Shown: positions 48,932-60,461 of the stretch, one piece after another
Position numbering within the stretch: position 1 is the first letter of the stretch
Layout: every line of letters starts with the position of its first letter
Assembly: GCA_030533445.1 (NCBI GenBank)
Contig: CM060069.1
Span: forward strand, 26,646,837 to 26,710,836
Direction of reading: 5' to 3'
Length of the DNA: 64,000 nt
Origin: Cyprinodon diabolis
Taxonomy: Eukaryota > Chordata > Actinopteri > Cyprinodontiformes > Cyprinodontidae
Notes under the pieces: generated by a model
The model's database searches: none
The model's input: only the letters and a program-made list of their open reading frames with translations
What the model was told of the DNA's origin: nothing
Program-made: the position numbers and the translations under genes

Positions 48932-51689
48932 CTGTAAAACACAAACGCACCATTTTCAGGCTGTACTGCAATTTTAAAAACCACCTGTGACCTGTAGGCT
49001 TTGATACCTGGTTTACATCCCTTAACCTGCCTAAGAAAAACTCAACTGTATCCTCATTTTACTCTTCACTGTTTTGTTTGATTTAAGATTGATAGTAATT
49101 AGTTTTAATTCACCAAATCTATTTAACTCTGTTACAGCTTACAGTAAAAAAAAATGCATTTTTTCAATTTCAATGGGATTAAAAAGTATTGAATTACAAA
49201 TATTTTATGGACTAATTGTTTAAAAACTAATAATTGTATAAGTTATGCTTGTCTGCCAGATTTCCTTTGTTTTACTTTGTTGTCATATATTGAATGTTGC
49301 ATTCAATAAAGCAATTGCGCAATCATAGTATTGTTGAATCTTTATTATTGTTGATTTGTTGCAAAAGTGAAAAAAAAATGCCTTAAAAAGTAGAAATAAC
49401 AGGGTAATTCCTAAAAGAGCAAACATTAAGAAAAAATTAACCCTACTTGGGCAGTGGTGAACAAGGATGGACACAGGCACCATGCCAAGAGGTTATGCCA
49501 GAGGTTCACTGGTGGAGAAATCTGGCAAATTTCCTGTGTGAGATTATGCTCCAAAAAAATCTAAAAGTGAATAAAATATGAGTCATTTCACATATTTGAT
49601 GCACAATATTCCACCAAAATAAAAATTAAAACAAGATAAATGATATTAATTTTGACTTTGATTTACTTATTTTTTTTACGAAGTAAAAAGAAACCCAACA
49701 AAATGAAGTAAAAAAGATAAGATGCTACTTTAATATTCAAAATAGGTACTCATTTATCAAAGCTTTTCAAATCATAAATACATTTTTCATCACAATCTTT
49801 GTAGGGTTTTTCTTACTAAACATTTGCAGTTACTCCGCATCCTAAACTTGTGCAATGTTTAACGTCCATTGATATTAATTTTAAGTAAGAGAACATTTTA
49901 GTGTCCAACAGAGGGAGCCAATGTTCCTCCTCAAACAAAATATTTATGTGTTGCCACATTTCAAAATGCCATCCAAGTCCTCACTACTGTCACTTTTAGT
50001 TACACAATTCATCTTCCAGTATAGTACAAAATATTTCTTCTATGATGAAAAATTTAATAACAATAAATATACAATCTGTCACTACAGCAATCAGGAAAAA
50101 ATTTCTCATTTACTTTTGTCTTTGTCTCTAAATCATTTATAAGCCACATTTATTCCAACCCAAAGTCCCACACTAGGACTCACACCTGGGTGAAGCTTGG
50201 TTTTCCAGACCACCTGGACTGCATGTGTGTGAAAAATGGATGAAAACAGTGGTGAGTTCAGTGTCAGCAGGGGTCAACATGGGAGTAAATATGCAATTGT
50301 TACACAAGAGAGAGGGTAAGGGAGGTTAAAGCAAATTCTTCCTCACTGAGAATTGCATATTCAACAAGTAAACTAGTAAAATTTGAATTTGATGGGATCC
50401 TTTCTGATATCACTTTGTGTTTAAGGAATCTGTGATGAAGTGTTTCCTGCTCTCATTCAATTAAAATATGACCATAACATTGACATTTCCTATTTTGTTG
50501 GATTTCTTATTACTTCAAGAGACTGGTAACCAACATAATATATGTAAAAACATCTGAATATAAACATAAATCCAGAGCTCTATCTTTTCACAAGAATTTA
50601 TAAGCACTATTTTGTCTTCTGTTTCATTAATGACTGGGACCTCTGCCTGCATCTCAGTGGATGTGGGTTCAACAGGAGGAGGACAATGACTCACGATAAA
50701 GTGCTCCACCTACTGCCTTTTGGTTGAGGAAAACACAGTGCATGTGCAGTTTGCCACGTAGTCCACCAGACTGTGTGTATGTGTATCTTTATGCGTTATT
50801 CAAGCACAAGCCTGTGAAATCAAACACTAATGGGTACCTATTACTAATACCACAGGAGAAAGTATCTAAATTATCTGTTTTTTCCATAGATCATTAGCTG
50901 AAGTGTTGCAGGGTAAAAGTTTCACTTTCAGCGGTTATAACCTAGAGGTGGTTAAAGATAAAATGTGGTAAAGACTACAGAAAGTACCTTTTTTAAAGAG
51001 CTACTAAATTTTAAAGAAGTTATTTTGGCCCCATTTAATGGGGAGAAAACAAAGTGGTTTTCCAAGTTACTTAGTAAATCTTTTAGAATACTTTCTTTGA
51101 ATACAAAACTAGTGAAACTCTAATTAACACACATCAATGTTAGGAAGTATAAAAAAAAACTTTAAAATTAACTTAAATTTATAAGATTCATTCACAAAGT
51201 AACTATGAAATCAAAGAATCTTATTTTTTCATGTATACAACCTGGTTTGTCTCCAGTCTGTATATTAAACCTTTTACACAGAGAGCCAGTTGTGTCTTTT
51301 ACAGTGAATAGATGGCTGAAGAAGCCTGGAGGACTGATTCAGCTTTATTGTGAGGAAAGAATTTTGTTCTGCTCATAGGGAGGACACTGACAGCATCACA
51401 CACAGCCTCAAGGACTACATTTACCTCTATGTGGAAAATACAGCCTGTAAGTATAATCTTAGGTGAAACCACCAGGAGCCCATTGAATTGGTTTCATAAA
51501 GTCAGGATCACATTGTTTTAAAGCTGCCAGATAACTGGAAATCTGTCCAGAGTTATACTGCTACTGATTAGAACTGGAAAGGATTTTGTAAGGTCAGTTA
51601 ACATGGAGAGAACGTCATCTGCATAGAGCAATTTTTCGTCATGTGGTTCCTATCGACATTGTAATAACTCTCACTGTGGGAAACAGTAT
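48932..51689. other. intergenic, nothing recognised
   Basis: AT-rich sequence with isolated short open frames of no recognisable content. Confidence 0.45.
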
Positions 51690-53110
51690 TCAAGGCGAGA
51701 CAGACAGTGGGATAGCGTTTAGTAGTAATTTATTAAGAAGAGTTTATGAGTAACTTAGTGCTGTGGATCCACGGAATCAGCGGCTCGGTGGGGCGCCGCC
51801 CATCACTGGAAACTCTGGGTAGAGAAAAACATAGATTAGGGACCATGATAATCTGACGGAGAATGATTATCTATATGAGTCACTAACCTGGTTTAAAACA
51901 GTTCAGTCCATCTCAATAGAACGAGGTAGGATCCAGCCGGTGGGCTGCCAAGGATATGCAGCGAGCACCACCCAGAGTGTCCAAGATTCTGTAGCATCTT
52001 GGACACTCAACAAGCAAGAGTCCGAGCAAGGTCAGGGAAACGGATCAGAACAGGAACAGGCTGGTTCAGGGTTCCAGTAGTCCACAGATAGTTCAGGCAG
52101 AATGTTCAGATGGGAACAGGCACGCTCAGCTCATAAGAGGCAGATCAGGATTACAAGTCAGGAACACTATGGAAAGCTAAAAACCCTCTCTCCTGTTGCC
52201 CCCGAGAACGAGCACTAGAGCAAGTGCAATAATCTGGTCCTAATGGCTGGGACTGAGCTGTATAAATAGAAGCAGTGTCATGAGTGGTTTAAGTGATCTG
52301 ACCCACATGTGGAGAACCACTCAGAGACCAAGGGAAAAAGTTTAACAGGTTTATTAAATGTAGATAAATAACAGAAGTTGGATCTGAAACTCTGGTGGAC
52401 TGGTGGACTGGACTGGTGAACTGGAACTGGAAAGTCTGAAGGAGAGATCACAGTGATCTCCCCTTCAGAGGGACTCACGTTTGAGGGGGCTCTTGTCAAT
52501 CCTTGAATCCAGCTTGTGGGGGTTAAGTCAGAGAAGAGGGGACTCTTTGGAGGGCGGACAGATAGACAAGCATTGGACCCAGAGAAGTAAAGGAGCGTAC
52601 TGTCTCTTGGATTTCCAATGAGGACTTGAACGGGTCATTTGAAGGTTTTCCCGTGCTCAGTGTGTATTCAGTTAATCCTTCCAGGCGGAGAAGGTCCAGG
52701 TATCCAGTTACTCAGGAAGGCTTCCTGCCGAAGAGCAAAGACAAAAACTAGATAAGACTTAGAGAAACAAAGCTTAGGTTAGACTCTGCTGATCTTAGCT
52801 TGGCTAGAGTACTCGAAACTGGCAAACACTCTCGCGTCGAGGTAGTGACAGCCCACTGCTCAAATACTCCTCCAGTAATGATCCAACAAGCTGCAGGTGT
52901 GCAGGGAGGCCCAACGAGGACAGGGCACCACCTGGTGGTGGAGAGAGAAAAACACACAAACAACCCACACAAACTGGATTCCTAACAAGCAGCAGCAGGT
53001 GGATTAGATGAGCAGTAATGAACAACCAGCCAGAGTAAGACAGATGAATGGAGTGAGCAATTAGGTCAGCCATCAGTGCCAAGATCATGAAAGACATCCT
53101 TTAATATTTG
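51690..53110. repeat. unclassified repeat-like block with a minisatellite
   Basis: Composition is less AT-rich than the flanks and no frame is convincing. At about 52390-52432 the unit CTGGTGGA/CTGGACTGGTGAA is repeated in tandem. The text resembles untranslated parts of fish retroelements, but I cannot name a family or define ends. Confidence 0.3.
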
Positions 53111-55490
53111 GGTTCTGACAGACAGACTGATCAGCTCCCTGTCACAGCTAAATAAACAGCATAATGCTGCCATTTCCTGGGTTGGTGAGTTCAGCATGAT
53201 AGCATTGCTCCACATGTTTGCTGTGTACCTGAAGTGGCTTGTGGCAGTTGCAGACAGGACTTCCAATGGCAATGGCCTTAATTTTTCCACTTCGATAAAA
53301 GTCAGATTTGAGACCCTTATGACTAATCGTTTCCATTTGCCAAAACACTCTCCTATCTGATATGTGGATGTCTGCAGGACTCCAACAGTAACCATGGGCC
53401 TCCTGGGTGTTTTCATGACATGAATCTGCTGTTTTCCTTTGTGATTTTGTTTTCTTTGTGATGCTGTAGTTACTTTGAAGTGGACTCTTACTAAAAACTT
53501 ACTAATTGAGAGGGCCACACATTAAAGTGTTTTTATTTTTATATATTTATTTTGGGATTGCACCCAGGAGATCTTCATTTGTAAAGACATGTTAAAACTG
53601 ATCATGAAAACTATGTTTTGATCCAACACATAAAAGATTTCAAAAGTACATTAAAGTCGTTGAAAAGTTAAGTAATGAATTAGTTTGCAAGACACTGCAA
53701 GGTTACACTGACTCGGTGACATTTAGTTTTTGTATGATAGATTAAGTACTAGACATTTGTAAGGTTTCTCTTTTCTTGTATGCCTTCAACATTGTCATTT
53801 TTTTTCTCTGTCATATTTATTCAAATTCCTTAAAACTCATTCCTGTGCCCAAAAATTTAAAAACTGGGATGAATTCCAGCGACGTGGACTGAAGAACTGG
53901 GCTAATCCCTTACAGATGTGTCTCTGTGTCTCATTTGAAGGAACAGCGCTGGGCATAAAGAGAGAGCAAAAGAAGGGGGCCTCGACATGGAAAAAGTTCA
54001 ATGAATTAACAGCAAAACACATGAATGACCCAGAACAGCTGGTTCTAACTGTCTGGAGTCTAAGGCTAGAGCACAGATTTGGTCATGAGGCACATGTTTT
54101 TTCTCTCTCTGGAGGAACTTTTGGTATGCAGGATCAAACTATGCTGCGATCCTCAAAGCTGAAGTACAACTGCCTGCCAGCCAAAATACAGAGCATCCTG
54201 AGTAGTCATGTGCTGGAAAAATATTAAACTGCGAAAAAGACTTTGGTGAGACAAAACAGGAAACATTTGCAAAAGAGAAGAGGCTTTTTTTCTTTTTTTT
54301 CTTTTTTTTTACTGCTGAGGTTTCTGTGACTGGAAAGATCCTTTTTATGAGGGTACAAATGATCCTGAACTTATTTGTTTCTTTCAATATCCTTAAAAAT
54401 ATTGCTTTCCTAAATAAGCATTGAACTTTTTTTTTATTATTTAAGCTTTATTCTAATCTTATGTTTCTGTATCTAAAATCTACAAATGGAACAATCTAGC
54501 AGTCCTCATTGGGAATTTGCTCTGGAGCTCAACTTGCATCTGGTTTGTCCCTATTGTTTATACAAAATCTAAAAAAGAACATGACTGGAGGACTGTGTGT
54601 CCTCCAAAAACAATACAGCTGCCTTAACTGTAATTTACAGCATGATTTAATGACTTCTCCCAGGCAGAAAATCTTACAAGGGCACAAATTACAAAGTAAT
54701 TTGCTTTGGTCTTAACGCTTTCTGTCTATCAACCGCTCCATGGAAGAACTGGGTTCCCTGAGGTTCATATAGCAGTTCAGATACTCGTATACAAAAGTAA
54801 AGAGAGAAGAAAAAAGAGACTATAATTATTTGATTATATGAAAGTATGAAGTAAAAAGAGCAGAGACTGCTCCTCCCTCATCATCAGCAAGGCGCCCTTG
54901 AGCAAAGCCTTTAACACCCAGCAGCTCCAATGTTACCTTAGAGTGTTACGATGATTTGACTACTGGATGGTTTCTATGTGTAAAAGTGAAAAAAAAAGTC
55001 TGAAATAGACAAAAAAATGCTTAACTACTACTATTATGATTTATTCTTATTTATATAATTGAAGAAAATTAACTCCCAAATGGTAGGATTGAAGCAACTG
55101 GTTCTACTGTTAACACAAAGGTTCATTTACAGTGATTAAAAAAAGAAATAAAAAAACTTATGCAGTTCTGCAGTTGGTGCAAAATCTGAAAACCACCCTA
55201 AGATTCTTAGCATTACATAAACTGTCTTGCATTTTCAGAAATTGTCTGGGTTGACTACAGGAGTACTAGGATGGTACCTCAAAGACACATAAAGGATATA
55301 AGACAGATGGTTCCTGAAAGATTAGTTAAGAATACTAACAGGGTAGCTACAGACTGCCTAAAATATATCAATGCAAAAAAAAAGATCCCCTATCATTTGC
55401 TGTTAGGAAACTAAGAATGTAACAGATGGATAACCAATACAGCCCTGTCTTAATTCAATTAGTTTAGTAATTTTTGAAAGCTTTATTTAT
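53111..55490. other. intergenic; possible SINE scrap near 54885
   Basis: Two longer open frames (53066-53518 on -, 53916-54227 on +) show no recognisable domain and look like chance or decayed repeat. GGCGCCCTTGAGCAAAGCC near 54891 resembles the middle of a fish SINE. Confidence 0.35.
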
Positions 55491-55986
55491 TTAAAGCTAC
55501 AGTGTGTAATTTTCAGCGACATCTAACGTCCAGACTGCAGACCGCAGCAACATGAACATCTCCCCCCCACCGCTTCTCCCCCCCAACAGTACGGCGAGCA
55601 TTACGGGACAAAATGTATTCCACGACGTCTGCATCACCTACCTTCTCAAGTGATGAGGTTTGTTTACATAGATAATTTTAATACTGCCATCTATTGTTCA
55701 GTACCGTCTCAGTTCATCTCTCTCAACTTGCCGCAGTTACTTTAGAGCGTAATGGGCGATCTTGCAATCGCTAGTTTGTTGGCTCTGCGCTGCCGTAGCG
55801 CAAAGATGTCTGCCTCCATGGCTGCGAGACCCGCTCCTATGTAATTATAAATAACGAATTCTAAGGCAACGGAAATATTAAGGTTAAGAGGCTGAGCTCG
55901 TAGATGATGATAAATAACATAGTTATGTATAATATATTACATTTCTGACTGTATATCCCTGTAATTATTACAGACTGTAGCTTTAA
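55491..55986. mobile_element. 496-bp MITE with TTAA target duplication
   Basis: Left end TTAAAGCTACAGTGTGTAAT (55491-55510); the right end is the reverse complement TTAAAGCTACAGTCTGTAAT, one mismatch, finishing at 55986. Both ends carry TTAA. The interior is GC-rich relative to flanks and has no open frame. The same target duplication is used by the elements at 25526 and 27754, but the inverted repeats differ in sequence. Confidence 0.85.
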
Positions 55987-56393
55987 GTAACTCTGTTTTC
56001 AAATTAAAGACTTTATATAGAATAATTACACACAGAATTATGTTTTCAAGGCTGTTTCTTCTGTTATTTATGAATATTTGTGCCTTACAGCTAATGAAAA
56101 AGCCTCATATTTAAAAGAATTACAGACCAACAGAAAAATAAAACATTCTCAATAAATGTGGCCTAAATGAAAAAAGGGCATTATGTATCCCTGAAGCTTC
56201 AAAAGGTACTTTTTAGAAGGTTTTATTGTAATGACGGTACTACCTCTGAGGTAAAAATGCAATATAAATCCTGAATATAAAAGCTACATACCACATGAAA
56301 ACAGGCTGTACTATATATGAGAAAACATTAGATTTTATCATCCACCCAAGATTTAAATGTCCAATATTGTACTATATTTGAAAATGAAACATA
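55987..56393. other. intergenic, nothing recognised
   Basis: AT-rich spacer between two mobile elements. Confidence 0.5.
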
Positions 56394-56755
56394 TTAAAGG
56401 AATAGTACACCCAAAACATGGATAGCCTTCATTTTCTACTCACCCCCATGCTGAACAACACTCTGGAGTACTTTTTTGATATCTCAAATGCATCTGGAGA
56501 TCTGGGAGGCTTCTTAATCTCTGCTGACATTCAAATAATGGAGGTCCATAAAAGTCCACAAAAAACGTGTCAATATTCCTCCATACTGCTCGTCCAATGT
56601 ATTCCAAGTGTCCTGAGTGGGTAGCGTCCATAATTTACTCGAAACGAAGTCATTTAGAATGTTTTTTAGAGCATAAACAGTAGTGTATAGGATTTCCTAA
56701 AAGCGCGCTCACGAGTCTACGGAAAACGCGGCAGACCAAACCAGATGAAAGAATA
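56394..56755. mobile_element. dispersed element, copy A
   Basis: Begins TTAAAGGAATAGTACACCCA, a start I associate with an abundant fish TTAA-flanked element. From 56546 to 56750 it is nearly identical to 61277-61482 (copy B), differing by a few substitutions and one T in a T run. Its right end is not clear. Confidence 0.7.
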
Positions 56756-56787
56756 AGTGTTAGGCCTATACATCAATCTAAACTCAA

Positions 56788-57003
56788 GAGTGTTGGCCTG
56801 GTGGGTTAGAGAAGTGCGCTTGTGCCCTGAGAAGGTTGCAAGTACATGGTTTGATCCCCACAGCCTTCACTCTGGGTACCTGTGCAAAACCCTTAACCCC
56901 ACACTGCTCCCCAAACTGCGATGGCAGCCCACTGCTCCCCAAGGGGATGGGTTAAATGCAGAGAGTGAATTTCCCAAATGTGGGACAATAAAGGGATTTA
57001 CAT
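56788..57003 (+). mobile_element. tRNA-derived SINE
   Basis: Head with B-box-like GGTTTGATCCC at about 56848, body with AAACCCTTAACCCCACACTG and TCCCCAAGGGGATGGGTTAA, and tail GGGACAATAAAGGG. It sits directly upstream of another copy. Confidence 0.8.
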
Positions 57004-57011
57004 TTATTTTT

Positions 57012-57205
57012 ATGAGGAGTGGTGGCCTAGCAGTTAGGGACTTTGCTCTTGGAATCCAGAGGTTCTAAGTTCAATACGCACTTTCACAGACTGCTACCCT
57101 GGGTCCCTGAGCAAGACCCTTAACCCCACACTGCTCCCCAAGGGGATGGGTTAAATGTAGAGAGTTCATTGTGTTGCTCTGTACTTGTGGCAATGTAATG
57201 ACAAT
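57012..57205 (+). mobile_element. tRNA-derived SINE, tandem neighbour
   Basis: A-box-like TGGCCTAGCAGTTAGGGA, B-box-like GGTTCTAAGTTC, then CAAGACCCTTAACCCCACAC and the TCCCCAAGGGGATGGGTTAA block. It follows the previous copy by fewer than 10 bases, as expected when one SINE inserts in the tail of another. Confidence 0.8.
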
Positions 57206-60200
57206 AACTGCTGGGGAAAAAATTGGTGACTGAAGGAGATAATTAAAAAAGGAGAACAGCAAGAGACTAAAAACCCAAGGTGCATAATCCTATACTGATA
57301 GTAATGCTTAATAGCAGATTTTCTGCCAATAGCCCCTTCAATGTGAAACAACAAAAAAGCAACCAAGTGTTCCCTTCACATTGCAAGACTGCATTTTTTG
57401 AGTTAAAATTGCTTTATTCCTTCTATTTTCTTTTTTGGAAACAATAATTGTATATCTATGTTTAACTACATTAAACATCTTCTGACTTCTTGTAGACCAG
57501 AGAAGTTTATTTATAAGACACATTGCAGTGGCATTAGTAAAAACATAAATAATTAAAGACAATAAAAGTGAATAAATGGAGATGATTAAATCAAGTTCAG
57601 GAGCAGGGCCACACCAAACCACTCCTCAGATCCCCTAGCACTCTATTTATAACTGCTGACCTCTTCCTCTCAGTCCGTATGTTTCGTCAAACTCAGCCTC
57701 CCTTCACCCTTTTCCCTTTCCTATCTCCGTTAATCTCATTATCTATTCTTTTTATTTTCTGTGGTATGGTCCAAGAATACGAGATAGAGAAAATAATGTT
57801 AACAAATGATAATGCGGGAAGGCTCTTAAGAGGTTTAAGGTGTTTTTTAAAAATGAGGGCAGCACAGCTGGGAACCAGGTACAGAGCTCTATCTCCCGGT
57901 TAGTCCTCCTGTTTTGGACACTTAGACCAAAACAAACATGGGCAAAGAGTAGTAGAAAGATGCATGTCTGCTCAGAAGGAAAATTAATCAACAACGCAAT
58001 GACTGGTTCTTAAATAGGTGGTCTTCATAATGACCGGCTACTCAACTATCGTGGCTGATCACGTGAAAATCGTCCAACTCCGAGCACTGCCAATTGACCA
58101 TTTCAAGCAGTCTGAGGGGCCTTCTAAACTTCATATATTATAAACATATTTTTTATGGGTTTTTATAGATATTATCATTTTGACAACTCTATTTATGCAA
58201 GTGTGATTAAAACAAACAGCAGAATCAAATAAAGTGTCAAACTTAGCCCATTGGTGAGTTGTATTGTTTTCAGAGGATGTTTAGAGCGCCCCATGCGGTC
58301 CCTGGGAGCCCCTGGTGCCTGCGGGCACCAGGTTGGTGACTCTTGATCTAGGGGGTTCAGTTCAGGCTCGGAGAAATGAACCAGAACCGAGTTCCTCAGG
58401 GGATCATACCTCCACACAAAAGTTTTCACACCCTCTGTTTACTCCTCAGATTTCCTCAGAACCAAAACCCCCTACCCTTTCATCCCTTCATCCTACATTC
58501 AGTCAATAAACCTCTAAACTCATATTCAGTTTTGGTGTGGTCCTTTCAAGTGAATTAAAATATAGTAATTATATTGAAAGCAAAGGGAAAAAATATTAAA
58601 AAAGGAAAGTTGGATTGAAACCTTAACTAATGTTACAGCCAATGGCCACTCTTAACAAATATATATTTAATCTCTATATTTAATCAGTTTTCTGGGAGTT
58701 TATTCCAGGTTGAATAAGTAGGGCTTAAGAACTAAAAGCTGCTTCTCCGTGTTTGGTTCTGGGTATGCAAAGTAGATCAGAGCCAGAAGACCTGAGAGGT
58801 TTGGGCTGTTGATACATGGTCTCTGAAAGTTCAGGTCTGAATCCATCACAACACCGAGATTTCAAATCGGACTAGTAGTTTCTAGCTGTATTAATTGAAG
58901 CTATAGGTAAATTTGGCACAGTAATACATCGATTTATTTTCATTACACTTACCCAGCCCTTGAATGGTATAGTATCACCTGGTGGCACAGTAATGTATAG
59001 CTGTGTGTCGTCTACTTATGGTAACATGTTGTTATTTAATAAGATCTAACTGTAATAAGCCTTATATTATTAGCTGATCCAGTTTGAGAGGATGAAGACT
59101 AATGCGGTTAGTACTTTCTTTTTCATGCTCATCTGCCATATTGAATCAAGATGTGATTTTTTTTTTAAAATAGCAAATGAGATTCTTTAGAAAATGACTA
59201 ATGCTTCAAAAATAAACTCTGCTAAACTATGGCATTTTGACAAAATAAAAAAATAAACTCAATTTTATATGACTCACACTCTTTGCTTTTATATTTTGTT
59301 GTGAGAAGATATAAAATCTAGGCGACAAGCTGCTGTGGTTTAGCAGCAACCATTGTGAGGTCTGTGTTGTAGATGCTAGAAAGATTTTCCTGCTTCTCTG
59401 CACACAGAGAAAAGAACCGCTTGGATTGCGTTTTCCAACCTATGCATTATACATCTGGAGTAATACCAGCAGAGCCGGGTTTTGACTTGCCTCTTGCAAA
59501 TGACTCCAATTCATCAGGAGAGTTGTGGGTCAGCAGTCTGCCAAAAGACTAAGATATCATGTATCCCCACCCAGACTCCCTTTTCCCTCCTCCTTTTTAC
59601 TGTGATATTACTTATTATGACCTTATAGAAGATTGGAGTGAGATGTGTTTGGATTCCATGTTTTCAGGAAAGCACTGTAAGCACAGAAGAAATTCTAGAG
59701 AAGAAGAGGAGGGTGGGTTTGTGGGAGATTGTTTCCGTAAGATGTTGGAAAGTGCAGGGGGCTTAAAGAGTTATGCATTTTCCAACCAGATCAGTGAGGA
59801 GGATCTCAGAAGTGTTACAGCACCACATACTAAGGAGACATATTAAGATTAATACTTTTTTTCATAACCTAGCAAGAGATTCCCTATCCAGTGATCTTTG
59901 CTAGACTTTGGTATACTAAAATTTCAAGTCTAATTTGCAACTGCTGTAAAAACATCACACTTTTTAGATGTTTATTTTTAAAAATAGGATAACTATCCCT
60001 CTCCTTCCATGTCACAATCATTCACCACGTTTTTTGTCTATCACAAAGATATTTATTCAATAAAGTGAAGTTGTGGAAGAAGAAGTTGTGAAAAGGCACA
60101 ATAGGTGCAAATGCATTTTCCAAGACATGTTGAGATCAGGTTCGATTTTTGAACCTTATAAAAAGTCAGATTGTGTAATTTCGGTTGAGCAGGACCGCAC

Positions 60201-60461
60201 ATCTCTGTGGTTACATGAGCAGCAGCATCAGACTTGTATAACAAGATCCCATACTCCTCCAAATGCTGAACTCCTCCTCCTCATAATAATCATCTTATGC
60301 ATCTCTAGGCTGCAGAAAACCGATATGAGTTCACAAGGACACAACATTTAGTTTTTCATTATCCCTGATTCTTCATTAAGACATGAAATCTGCTAACGTT
60401 TAGGAAAATTTATCATTTTAATAGTTTTCTTTCCATATTTTCTGACTTTCATTAATTTATA
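57206..60461. other. intergenic upstream of lox; dispersed repeat at about 58690-58870
   Basis: At 58690-58870 the text TTATTCCAGGTTGAATAAGT, CTTCTCCGTGTTTGGTTCTG and CCAGAAGACCTGAGAGGTTT matches a dispersed fish repeat I have seen often but cannot classify. A patch at 58280-58345 with GCCTGCGGGCACCAGGTTGG also looks repetitive. A 95-codon open frame at 59559-59846 has no recognisable domain. No convincing lox TATA box is visible just upstream of 60462. Confidence 0.4.

Noticed and set aside
53066..53518. 150-codon open frame on the - strand
   Set aside because: No recognisable domain, no splice context, within a repeat-like area; likely chance or decayed element.
53916..54227. 103-codon open frame on the + strand
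   Set aside because: No recognisable family and no promoter or splice signals; low evidence for a gene.
59559..59846. 95-codon open frame upstream of lox
   Set aside because: It has an acidic patch but no recognisable domain or splice link to lox; not supported.
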